Positions 44,800 to 52,314 of a stretch of 64,000 nt of DNA are shown one piece after another. The stretch is from Kitasatospora purpeofusca (lineage in GTDB: Bacteria > Actinomycetota > Actinomycetes > Streptomycetales > Streptomycetaceae): contig NZ_JODS01000002.1 of assembly GCF_000718025.1 (NCBI RefSeq), forward strand, positions 372,001-436,000. The letters run 5' to 3'. The notes beneath the pieces are model-generated. The model worked only from the letters and a program-made list of their open reading frames with translations, was not told where the DNA came from and searched no databases. A program made the position numbers and the translations under genes. Every line of letters begins with the position of its first letter. Position 1 is the first letter of the stretch.

Positions 44800-44952
44800 G
44801 GCGCCCGGGAGGAGGGGGAACGGCAGCGGCGAGGTCAGCGCCAGCTGCCGGGCGAAGCGGGCGACGGTCCGGAGGAGGTACATCCGCACGACGGGCTCCC
44901 GAGATCTCGAAGGACGCGTACGGACGGTCCCGTGCCCGCGGTCCAACGAGCG

Positions 44953-44991
44953 CGGTGCCCCGCCGGTCACGCATCGACCGGCGGGGCACCG
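44953..44991. terminator. Perfect 16-bp bidirectional terminator
   Basis: CGGTGCCCCGCCGGTC (44953-44968) and GACCGGCGGGGCACCG (44976-44991) with a 7-base loop, between the convergent ssuD-like and aldo/keto reductase genes. Confidence 0.8.
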
Positions 44992-45033
44992 TGTGTTCCG
45001 TCCCGGGGGCGCTCCGGCGGCCCGGCGCGCGCC

Positions 45034-46026
45034 TCAGCGGCTGAGCGCGTCGATCTCCGCGAGCTCCTCGTCCGTCAGCGGACCGCCCGCCAGCGCGTCG
45101 AGGTTCTGGTCCAGCTGCCGGACGCTGCTGGCCCCGATGATCACCGACACCACCCGCTCGTCCCGCAGGACCCAGCTCAGCGCCAGCTGCGCCAGGGTCT
45201 GCCCGCGCCGCTCGGCCACCTTGTTCAGCGCCCGCAGCTGGTCCAGCTTCGCCCCGGTGAGCGCCTCCTCGCGGAGGAACTTGCCGACCGACATCCGCGA
45301 CCCGCTCGGCACCTCGCCGGAGAGGTAGCGGTCCGTCAGCAGCCCCTGGGCGAGCGGCGAGAAGGCGATCAGGCTGGTCCGGGTGTCGGCGACCGCGTCC
45401 AGCACGCCCTCGTCCTCGACGTAGCGGTTGAGGATCGAGTAGGAGCACTGGTTCATCAGCACCGGCGTGCCCAGGTCGCGCAGGATCGCCACGGCCTCCC
45501 GGTGCTGCTCCGCCGGGTAGTTGGAGATGCCCGCGTAGAGCGCCTTCCCGGACCGGACGGCGGAGGCCAGCGCGCCCATGGTCTCCTCGAGCGGGGTGTT
45601 CGCGTCGTAGCGGTGCGAGTAGAACACGTCCACGTAGTCGAGGCCCATTCGGCCCAGCGACTGGTCCAGGCTGGCCAGCAGGTACTTGCGGCTGCCGCCG
45701 TCGCCGTACGGCCCGGGCCACATGTCGTAGCCGGCCTTGGAGGCGATGAACAGCTCGTCCCGGTACGGGCGGAAGTCCTGCGCGAACAGGTGGCCGAAGT
45801 TGCGCTCGGCGCTGCCGTACGGCGGACCGTAGTTGTTGGCCAGGTCGAAGTGGGTGATGCCCCGGTCGAAGGCCCGGCGCAGCACCGCCCGCTGGACGTC
45901 CAGCGGTTGGGTGTCGCCGAAGTTGTGCCACAGGCCCAGGGAGACGGCCGGGAGCAGCACACCGCTGCGGCCGGCCCGGCGGTAGGTCATCGACGCATAG
46001 CGGTCATCCGCAGCGAGGTAGCTCAT
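45034..46026 (-). CDS. Aldo/keto reductase (YghZ / L-glyceraldehyde-3-phosphate reductase type)
   Basis: A 330-residue TIM-barrel NADPH reductase from the ATG at 46026. Key stretches are FDLANNYGPPYGSAERNFGH (with catalytic Asp and Tyr), ASKAGYDMWPGPYGDGGSRK, VFYSHRYDANTPLEETMGAL (His) and the cofactor loop IAFSPLAQGLLTDRYL plus SVIIGASSVRQLDQNLDAL. The pattern is that of YghZ/GPR proteins, which reduce L-glyceraldehyde-3-phosphate and methylglyoxal. It is a single gene divergent from leader 3. Confidence 0.93.
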   Translation of the reverse strand: MSYLAADDRYASMTYRRAGRSGVLLPAVSLGLWHNFGDTQPLDVQRAVLRRAFDRGITHFDLANNYGPPYGSAERNFGHLFAQDFRPYRDELFIASKAGYDMWPGPYGDGGSRKYLLASLDQSLGRMGLDYVDVFYSHRYDANTPLEETMGALASAVRSGKALYAGISNYPAEQHREAVAILRDLGTPVLMNQCSYSILNRYVEDEGVLDAVADTRTSLIAFSPLAQGLLTDRYLSGEVPSGSRMSVGKFLREEALTGAKLDQLRALNKVAERRGQTLAQLALSWVLRDERVVSVIIGASSVRQLDQNLDALAGGPLTDEELAEIDALSR

Positions 46027-46191
46027 GCCGGACATCCTGCCAGGTGGGGACCGGCCGGCCGAGGGACGGGCCGCGGCCGCCGGGAGCCGCACCCGGGGTG
46101 CCGGGGACGGCCCTTGCCCGGAGCGCGGGCCGGTGCCTATGCTCGCGGGAGATCGTGGATCGTGCGCGTGCGAGCGGAGGGGGCCGGAGCG

Positions 46192-46248
46192 ATGTGCGTC
46201 CGTGCCGTCGACCTGCGCTGTTGTCGCCCCCGCAGCGCCGCGTGCTGA
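46192..46248 (+). CDS. Probable cysteine leader peptide 3 (18 residues)
   Basis: An ATG at 46192 with GGAG just upstream (a second GGAGGGG further up) encodes MCVRAVDLRCCRPRSAAC and stops at TGA 46248. Four of 18 residues are Cys. The centre is CTG CGC TGT TGT CGC, sharing the in-frame TGT TGT CGC block with leaders 1 and 2, though this peptide continues six codons beyond it. It lies 140 bases before the LLM flavin enzyme gene. Confidence 0.6.
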   Translation: MCVRAVDLRCCRPRSAAC

Positions 46249-46388
46249 ACGCCGGTTCCCGAACTCCCGACCGGCCCCGCGCGATCCGACCCTTCGGTGC
46301 TGCCCCTGCGTGAGCGGCCGATCGCGGGGCGCTCCGCCGGGCCGCCGCGCCGGCCGTCCGCCCACCGAGCGCCCCCAAGGAGACCGCT

Positions 46389-47420
46389 GTGCGGTTCATC
46401 GTCTCGTCCCTCGCGTCCAATGTGCCCGATCCCGTCACGGGCGTGCGGCGCACTCCGCACGAGAAGGTGCACAACATCATCGACCAGGCCGTCACCGCCG
46501 AGCGTCTCGGCTTCGACGGCTACGGAGTGGGGGAGCGGCACGGCGAGCCGTTCCTGTCCCCGGCACCGGCCGTGCTGCTGAGCGCCGTCGCCGCCCGCAC
46601 CTCGGTGATCCGGCTGTTCACCACCGTCACCGTGCTGTCCGTCGCGGATCCGGTCCGGGCGGCGGAGGAGTACGCCCTCGTCGACCAGATCTCCGGCGGG
46701 CGCCTCGAGTTGATCATCGGCAAGGGCAACGATCCGCGCCTCTTCGAGCAGTTCGGCCTGGCGGAGGAACGGCAGTGGGAGGCGCTCGCCGAGAACTACG
46801 GTCTGCTGCGCCGGCTCTGGCGGGAGGAGAAGGTGACCTGGGAGGGCAGCACCCGGCCGCCGTTGCACGCGGTCACCACCTGGCCGCGGCCCCACCAGGA
46901 GCCGATCCCGGTCTGGCACGGCAGCGCGACCAGTACGCTCTCCACCGACCTGGCCGCCCGCTACGGCGATCCCCTGTTCTCGGCCAACACCTCGCACCCG
47001 ATGGAGCAGTACAAGGCGCTGGTGGACCACTACCGGGAGCGCTGGGAGCACTACGGCCGCGCCCCGGAGGACGCCCGGGTCGGCACGGGCTTCGGCGGAC
47101 TCTTCGTCGCCCGGCGTTCGCAGGACGCGTTCGCCGGCTTCCGCCCGTACTGGGAGGCGATGGCGAAGTGGGCGGCGGGGCGGCGGGGCGGCTCGACGTT
47201 CACCTCGCTGGAGGACGCCGTCGGGCGCGGCTCCCTGCTGGTCGGCAGTGTGGAGCAGGTGATCGAGAAGATCCACCGCTATCACGAGGCCTTCGGCAAC
47301 GAGGTGGTGGGCGTCGGCGTGGACCTGCTCACCGAGGGGGCCCAGCGCGAGCAGCTGGAGCTGTTCGCGGGCGAGGTCGCGCCGGTGGTCCGGCGCGAAC
47401 TGCCGTCCCGGCGGCCCTGA
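46389..47420 (+). CDS. LLM-class flavin-dependent oxidoreductase
   Basis: A 343-residue luciferase-like enzyme from the GTG at 46389 behind AAGGAG. Visible family stretches: AERLGFDGYGVGERHGEPFL, LFTTVTVLSVADPVRAAEEY, LVDQISGGRLELIIGKGNDP, and IPVWHGSATSTLSTDLAARY. It probably uses reduced FMN and O2. The Cys leader upstream suggests an organosulfur substrate, as for the SsuD-like gene, but it is only distantly similar to that protein. It is followed by the TetR gene at 47687, a separate unit. Confidence 0.87.
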   Translation: MRFIVSSLASNVPDPVTGVRRTPHEKVHNIIDQAVTAERLGFDGYGVGERHGEPFLSPAPAVLLSAVAARTSVIRLFTTVTVLSVADPVRAAEEYALVDQISGGRLELIIGKGNDPRLFEQFGLAEERQWEALAENYGLLRRLWREEKVTWEGSTRPPLHAVTTWPRPHQEPIPVWHGSATSTLSTDLAARYGDPLFSANTSHPMEQYKALVDHYRERWEHYGRAPEDARVGTGFGGLFVARRSQDAFAGFRPYWEAMAKWAAGRRGGSTFTSLEDAVGRGSLLVGSVEQVIEKIHRYHEAFGNEVVGVGVDLLTEGAQREQLELFAGEVAPVVRRELPSRRP

Positions 47421-47635
47421 TCGGCTCCGACGGGCCGCCGCTCCGCCGTCGGTGACGCACCGTGGCCGGCGGTGGCCCGTGAGGTGACGCGCGCCACGGT
47501 CCGCGGGCGAGTGCCGTGCGGTCTTCCTGGGGACGACGATCTCGCAGGGCTGTGGACCGCCGGGGGGCGGCCCACGGTCCACCGTCCACGGCCGCGGGCC
47601 GACCGGGCCGGGTCCGTGGGGCGCATCCCAGGATT

Positions 47636-47678
47636 CTGTACCTACTGGTATGTACAGTCGCTGTACCAGTAGGTACAG
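47636..47678. promoter_or_regulatory. Nested palindrome, probable TetR operator
   Basis: CTGTACCTACTGGTA (47636-47650) and TACCAGTAGGTACAG (47664-47678) are a perfect 15-bp inverted repeat around 13 bases, and the centre holds a second palindrome GTACAG-TCG-CTGTAC (47652-47666). It ends 8 bases before the TetR start, so binding would block the gene's own expression. Confidence 0.78.
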
Positions 47679-47686
47679 TGACGGCC

Positions 47687-48253
47687 ATGGCAACCCAGGA
47701 CCGCCTCATCGAGACCACCCAGGAACTCCTCTGGGAGCGCGGCTACGTCGGCACCAGCCCCAAGGCCATCCAGCAGCGGGCAGGCGTCGGCCAGGGCAGC
47801 ATGTACCACCACTTCGACGGCAAGTCCGACCTCGCCGCCGCCGCCCTGCGCCGCAGCGCGGAGCAGATGCGGGCCGTCGCCGAGGCCGACCTCGCCGGTC
47901 CCGGGACGGCCTACGAGCGGGTCGCCGCCTATCTGGGACGCGAGCGCGACGCCCTGCGCGGCTGCCGGATCGGCCGGATGGCCCAGGACCCGGACGTGGT
48001 CGCCGACCCCCGGCTGCGCGCGCCCGTCGAGGAGACCTTCGACTGGTTGCGCGGGCGGCTCGCCGCCGTGATCGCCGAGGGGCAGGCGAACGGCGAACTG
48101 CAGCCCGGGGCCGAGCCCGCCGACCTCGCCGCCGCCGTGGTCGCCGTGGTGCAGGGCGGCTATGTGCTCGCCCGCGCCGCCGACAGCGCCGAACCGTTCG
48201 AGCGGGCCGCCCGCGGCGCCCTCGCCCTGTTCGCCGCCCACCGCCGCGACTGA
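47687..48253 (+). CDS. TetR-family repressor
   Basis: A 188-residue protein. The N-terminal helix-turn-helix reads TQDRLIETTQELLWERGYVG, TSPKAIQQRAGVGQGSMYHH, FDGKSDLAAAAL; the C-terminal domain ends LAAAVVAVVQGGYVLARAAD. It starts 8 bases after the large palindrome and is followed, 40 bases on, by the DUF4865 gene, so it heads the operon it presumably controls. Confidence 0.92.
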   Translation: MATQDRLIETTQELLWERGYVGTSPKAIQQRAGVGQGSMYHHFDGKSDLAAAALRRSAEQMRAVAEADLAGPGTAYERVAAYLGRERDALRGCRIGRMAQDPDVVADPRLRAPVEETFDWLRGRLAAVIAEGQANGELQPGAEPADLAAAVVAVVQGGYVLARAADSAEPFERAARGALALFAAHRRD

Positions 48254-48293
48254 GCGGCGGCACAGCTCCCGACACGTCCACCCGGAGCCCGCC

Positions 48294-48908
48294 GTGCACG
48301 CGATGCAGTACGAGATCACCCTGCCCGCCGACTACGACATGCGCACCGTCCACCGCCGGATCGCCACCAAGGGCCCACTGCTGGACAGTTGGCCCGGCCT
48401 CGGCCTCAAGGCGTACCTGGTGCGCGAACGCGGCCTGGACGGTTCGCCGGTCAACCAGTACGCGCCGTTCTACCTCTGGCGCACCACCGAGGGCCTGAAC
48501 GCCTTCCTGCTCGGTCCCGGATTCCGCACCCTCTGCGCGGACTTCGGCCGCCCCGCCGTCCGGCACTGGATCGGCGCGGGCCTCCGCCGGGGTCCGGCGG
48601 CGGGCGCCCCCGCGGCCGACGGCCCGGCCGCGGTCGGTCCGGCCGGTCCGGTCGCCGCCACCAGGCTGACGGAGCGGCTGCCGGAGGGCGCGGACCCGGC
48701 CGAGGCCGTCGAACGGGCCCTGGCCGAGCTCCCCGACCACCCCGACCTGCACACCGCCGCCGTCGCCCTCGACCCGGCCCGCTGGGAACTGCTGCGGATC
48801 GCCCTCTGGCGCGCGGACGCCCCGGCCGGGGCGCCCGGCACCCGCTACCGGGTGCACCACCTCTCCAGCCCCGAACTCGACCGGCTGCCCGTCGGCCGCC
48901 ACTGGTGA
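48294..48908 (+). CDS. DUF4865 family protein
   Basis: A 204-residue protein; the GTG at 48294 has GGAG 6 bases upstream, while the conserved sequence starts at the Met three codons in (MQYEITLPADYDMRTVHRRI). Continuing motifs are TKGPLLDSWPGLGLKAYLVR, NQYAPFYLWRTTEGLNAFLL and the late WELLRIALWR. This two-repeat alpha+beta fold is found next to TetR regulators in actinomycetes and has no established function. An Ala/Pro-rich linker (about 103-125) separates the halves. Confidence 0.85.
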   Translation: MHAMQYEITLPADYDMRTVHRRIATKGPLLDSWPGLGLKAYLVRERGLDGSPVNQYAPFYLWRTTEGLNAFLLGPGFRTLCADFGRPAVRHWIGAGLRRGPAAGAPAADGPAAVGPAGPVAATRLTERLPEGADPAEAVERALAELPDHPDLHTAAVALDPARWELLRIALWRADAPAGAPGTRYRVHHLSSPELDRLPVGRHW

Positions 48909-48925
48909 AAGGACCGTCCCGTCCC

Positions 48926-49444
48926 GTGAATTCGGCAGCCACCACCCCGACACCGCCCGCCGACCGCCCCCTCGACGCGGGCCTGGTGCCCTCCCCGTTC
49001 GACCGCGCCGCCGGCCACGCCCTGCTCGCCGAACTGGCCGGTGAGCGGACCCGCTCCGGCACGCTCGGTCCGCTCGACGAGCTCGCGCCGGGCTTCGCGG
49101 ACTGGATCGTCACCGCGCTCTTCGGCGGCACCTACCAGCGGCCCGGACTCGCCCTGCGGGACCGCCAGGTGGCCAACCTGGCGGCGCTCACCGCGCTCGG
49201 CGGCGTGGAGCCGCAACTCGCCGACCATGTGCGCAACAGCCTGCGGATCGGCCTGACCAGGACGGAGGTCACCGAGGTCCTGGTCCACCTCGCGCCCTAT
49301 GTCGGCGTGCCCAAGGCGCTGGCCGGACTGCGCGTCGCCGCCGCCGTTTTCACCGAGACAGAGACAGAGACCGAGACCGAGACCGAGGCGGAAGCGGCCG
49401 CCGCCGCTGCGGGGGCGCCCGGGACCGGGGAAGCGGCGGAGTGA
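48926..49444 (+). CDS. Carboxymuconolactone decarboxylase-like protein
   Basis: A 172-residue protein from the GTG at 48926 (AAAGGA 12 bases upstream); a GTG at 48905 overlapping the previous stop is an alternative. The domain reads FADWIVTALFGGTYQRPGLA, LRDRQVANLAALTALGGVEP, LRIGLTRTEVTEVLVHLAPY and VGVPKALAGLRVAAAVF, the gamma-carboxymuconolactone decarboxylase pattern. There is no CxxC, so it is not an AhpD-type peroxidase. The C-terminus is a TETETETETE run from hexanucleotide repeats followed by Ala/Gly. It overlaps the next gene by GTGA. Confidence 0.87.
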   Translation: MNSAATTPTPPADRPLDAGLVPSPFDRAAGHALLAELAGERTRSGTLGPLDELAPGFADWIVTALFGGTYQRPGLALRDRQVANLAALTALGGVEPQLADHVRNSLRIGLTRTEVTEVLVHLAPYVGVPKALAGLRVAAAVFTETETETETETEAEAAAAAAGAPGTGEAAE

Positions 49445-50361
49445 ACGCCCCCGGCAGCCGGGTCCGCACCGTCCTCGGCGACCTCGATCCGGCCGAACTC
49501 GGCGTCTGCGACGCCCACGACCACCTCTTCCTGCGCAGCCCCAGGCTGCCGGGGGAGGAACTGGACGATCCCGCCGCCGCCGAGGCGGTGCTGCGGGGCT
49601 TCGCGGCCGCCGGCGGCCGGGCGTTCGTCCAGTGGACGCCCGCCGGGATGGGGCGGCGGGCCGACGCGCTGCCCGGACTCTCCCGGGCGACCGGGGTCCA
49701 CCTGGTCGCGGCCACCGGGCTGCATCAGGCGGTCCACTACGACCCGGCGGAACTCGACCGGCGGTACGAGGGCCTGGCCGCCTTCTTCACCGCCGAGCTG
49801 ACCACCGGGCTGCGGGGTGCCCCCGAGGGCGTCCGCGCCGGACTCGTCAAGGTGGCGGGCGACTACCACGGCCTCGACCCGCACACCCGCCGGGTGATGG
49901 CGGCGGCCGCCGAGGCGCACCACGCCACCGGCGCGCCGATCGCCGTGCACCACGAACTCGGCACCGCCGCACCCGATGTGCTCGACCTGCTCTGCGAGCG
50001 CCTCGGCGTGCCGCCCGAGCGGGTGGTGCTCGGGCACCTCAACCGCTTCCCGGACCTCCGGCTGCACCGCGAACTCGCCGCCCGCGGCGCCTTCGTGGCC
50101 CTGGACGGTCCCTCGCGGGCCAACCACGCGACCGACCACCACCTCTTCGACACGGTGGCGGCCCTGGTCGAGGCCGGGTACGGCGACCGGGTGCTCCTCG
50201 GCGGCGACACCACCACCCGTACCGCCCGTTCCGCCCCCGGGCCCACGCACCTGCTCACCGCCCTCGCGCCCCGGCTGGCCCGGGCGTTCGGCCCCGAGGT
50301 CCCGCACGGCATCCTCACCGCCAACGCGGCCCGGGCGTTCGCGGTGGAGTGGCGGGGCTGA
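49441..50361 (+). CDS. Phosphotriesterase-family metal hydrolase
   Basis: A 306-residue protein from a GTG overlapping the previous stop. The binuclear metal ligands of the family can be placed: H26-x-H28 in DAHDHLFLR, K137 in GLVKVAGD (the carbamylated Lys), H170 in AVHHELG, H199 in LGHLNRFPD and D256 in LGGDTTTR. Natural substrates in this family are mainly lactones and organophosphates. With the decarboxylase-like protein it may open and process a lactone. It is the last gene of the TetR operon. Confidence 0.9.
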   Translation: MNAPGSRVRTVLGDLDPAELGVCDAHDHLFLRSPRLPGEELDDPAAAEAVLRGFAAAGGRAFVQWTPAGMGRRADALPGLSRATGVHLVAATGLHQAVHYDPAELDRRYEGLAAFFTAELTTGLRGAPEGVRAGLVKVAGDYHGLDPHTRRVMAAAAEAHHATGAPIAVHHELGTAAPDVLDLLCERLGVPPERVVLGHLNRFPDLRLHRELAARGAFVALDGPSRANHATDHHLFDTVAALVEAGYGDRVLLGGDTTTRTARSAPGPTHLLTALAPRLARAFGPEVPHGILTANAARAFAVEWRG

Positions 50362-50400
50362 GCCCGGCCACCGCCGTCCGGGGGCCGGGCCCCGGAGCCC

Positions 50401-50526
50401 GCCGACGTCACAAGGCCGACGTCACAAGGCCGACGTCACCAAGCCAGCGCCACAAGGCCGACGTCACCAAGCCAGCGCCACAAGGCCGACGTCACCAAGC
50501 CAGCGCCACAAGGCCGACGTCACATG
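50401..50526. repeat. Nine 14-bp tandem units with 28-bp higher-order pattern
   Basis: Units: GCCGACGTCACAAG twice, then three pairs of GCCGACGTCACCAA + GCCAGCGCCACAAG (28-bp repeat), then GCCGACGTCACATG. The last unit contains the stop codon (TCA, 50520-50522) and final Met codon of the minus-strand SDR gene. It fills most of the space between convergent genes. Confidence 0.85.
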
Positions 50527-51284
50527 TGGGTGCCGCCGTCGATCCGCAGCTCGGTCCCGGTGACGAACGCGCCGTCGTCCGAGGCGAGCATGGCGATCAC
50601 ACCGGCGACGGTCTCCGGCCCGGCGAAGCCCTGCCCGAGCGCGGGCGAGAGCTTGGCGAGCAGGCTGAAGTCGGCGTCCGCCGGCAGGCCCGGGTTGTTG
50701 GTCATGCCGCTGTCGATGCTGCCCGGCGCGACGCACACCGCACGCAGCCCCTGCTTGGCGTACTCGGCGGCGATCGCGTGGGTGAACGACTGGATGCCGC
50801 CCTTGGTCGCGGCGTAGGCGGCCATGTAGGGGTGGGCGAAGGTGGCGGAGGTGGAGCTGAAGTTCACCACCACGCCCTTGCCGCCGGCGAGCAGCGCGGG
50901 CAGCGCCTCCCGGGTCATCAGGAAGGTCCCGGTCAGGTTGATCGCCACGATCCTGTTCCAGAACTCCAGGCTGGTCCCGTGGGTGTGGGCGGAGCGCAGG
51001 ATGCCGGCAGCGTTGACCAGGACGTCCAGACCGCCGAGCGCGGCGACCGCCTCGGCCACGACGGTCCGAACGGCGGCCTCGTCCGACACGTCCAGCACCG
51101 TCGTGGTGAGGCGGTCAACGGTGCCGTCGGCGGTGGCGCGGTCCAGGGTGGACTTCAGGCCGTCCTCGTTGACGTCGACGGCGACGACCCGGCCGCCCTC
51201 GGCGAGGATCCGGTGCACGGTGGCCCGGCCGATGCCCGAGCCGCCGCCGGTGATCAGGACGTTCCGTCCGGTGAAGCGCTCCAT
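50520..51284 (-). CDS. Short-chain dehydrogenase/reductase (FabG-like)
   Basis: A 254-residue classical SDR from the ATG at 51284 behind GGAG. Motifs are TGGGSGIG near 12-19, DVNEDGLKST after the second strand (acidic, so NAD(H) preferred), NAAGIL near 89, the serine in VVNFSSTSATFA and YAATK. The C-terminal VTGTELRIDGGTHM is normal, but its last codons and stop lie inside the 14-bp repeat array, which may have replaced the original end. It diverges from a TetR gene, a common pairing. Confidence 0.92.
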   Translation of the reverse strand: MERFTGRNVLITGGGSGIGRATVHRILAEGGRVVAVDVNEDGLKSTLDRATADGTVDRLTTTVLDVSDEAAVRTVVAEAVAALGGLDVLVNAAGILRSAHTHGTSLEFWNRIVAINLTGTFLMTREALPALLAGGKGVVVNFSSTSATFAHPYMAAYAATKGGIQSFTHAIAAEYAKQGLRAVCVAPGSIDSGMTNNPGLPADADFSLLAKLSPALGQGFAGPETVAGVIAMLASDDGAFVTGTELRIDGGTHM

Positions 51285-51340
51285 GGTGGTTCTCCGTTCC
51301 GTTCGTGGTCTCTCGACCTCGCTGACACGGTACGCCTGAA

Positions 51341-51355
51341 TGACACGTCGTGCCA
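51341..51355. promoter_or_regulatory. TGACACG-T-CGTGCCA near-palindrome, candidate TetR operator
   Basis: Seven-base arms, TGACACG and CGTGCCA, differ at one pair. The site is in the 137-base space between the divergent SDR and TetR genes, with a partial extra copy TGACACG near 51323. Confidence 0.5.
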
Positions 51356-51421
51356 AAAAGGCTCGACACGCCGTATCGACGTGAGATGCCACCGATCCCT
51401 TCGTCCGCGTACGCTGTGCCC

Positions 51422-52042
51422 GTGACCGGACGTCCGACCCTGAACCAGCGCCGCCGCGAGAGCACCCGGCTGGAGATCGCCCAGGCCGCGGCCGAGCTGT
51501 TCGCTGCCCGCGGGGCCGAGGCGACCACCGCCGAGGAGATCGCCACCGCCTCCGGCATCTCGCTGCGCACCTTCTACCGCTACTTCTCGGAGAAGGAGGA
51601 CGCCGTCGCCCCGCTGCTCGCGGCCGGCGGCGAACGCTGGGTGCGGCTGTTCACGGAGAGCGCCTCCGACCTGCCGGTCCGCGAGGCGCTGGAGCGTTCG
51701 GCGACGGAGTCCCTGAGCCCGTCCGACGCGACCGCCGTCGAGGCCCTGCGCTGGACCCGCGACCTGCTGCGCGACCCCCGGCTGGCCACGGTCTGGCAGC
51801 GGGTGCACGCCGACTCCGAGGAGCGGCTGCGGGCCGCGATCGCCGACCGCTGCCCGCCCGGCACCGACCTGCTGGAGATCCGGCTCGCCGCCGCGGCCGC
51901 CACCGCCGCGATCCGGGTCGCCCTGGAGCAGTGGGCGCGCTCCGGCGCCCCGGCCACCGGACCCGGCTCGCCCCGCGAACTCGGCGCCCGCTGCATGCGC
52001 GAACTCACCGCCGGCCTCGACCTGTGGAGCCGCGTCAACTGA
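51422..52042 (+). CDS. TetR-family regulator divergent from the SDR
   Basis: A 206-residue protein starting at the GTG at 51422 (GTG at 51416 also possible). The DNA-binding part reads NQRRRESTRLEIAQAAAELF, AARGAEATTAEEIATASGIS, LRTFYRYFSEKEDAVAPLL, typical of TetR regulators of the AcrR type. The C-terminal part is helical and variable. It likely controls the adjacent SDR through the site at 51341. Confidence 0.92.
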   Translation: MTGRPTLNQRRRESTRLEIAQAAAELFAARGAEATTAEEIATASGISLRTFYRYFSEKEDAVAPLLAAGGERWVRLFTESASDLPVREALERSATESLSPSDATAVEALRWTRDLLRDPRLATVWQRVHADSEERLRAAIADRCPPGTDLLEIRLAAAAATAAIRVALEQWARSGAPATGPGSPRELGARCMRELTAGLDLWSRVN

Positions 52043-52314
52043 CGCCGCCTCCGTCACCCGCTCCGCCGCAGCAGCCGCAGCGGCCGCAGCAGGCGGAGCA
52101 AGGGCCGGAAGCACATCCCCACGGCCCGCTTCTCCTCCTCAAGACCGAGGGCGTCACCGCTGGTCGGCGGGGGCGGGGGGCACTCCGGAGCGGCTAGGCT
52201 GGGTGGTCGCGCCTCGGCGACGGTGCCCCACTGCGGACGGGGGAACCGGGGCGGCCCTCCCGGGTGTCCTTCCCCCGGGGGCTGGGGAGTACGAGGCGTG
52301 GGAGCAAACACGAC

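Noticed and set aside
44770..44883. Minus-strand frame MYLLRTVARFARQL..., like a small leader peptide, at the end of the ssuD-like gene
   Set aside because: No ribosome binding site precedes its ATG, it overlaps the ssuD-like coding end and runs into a terminator region rather than toward a gene.
50401..50526. Repeat array considered as CRISPR
   Set aside because: Units are 14 bp head to tail without unique spacers and no cas genes are present.
52060..52099. GCTCCGCC/GGCGGAGC inverted repeat after the TetR gene as terminator
   Set aside because: Only 8 bp with a 24-base loop; too weak to call, although some termination may occur here.
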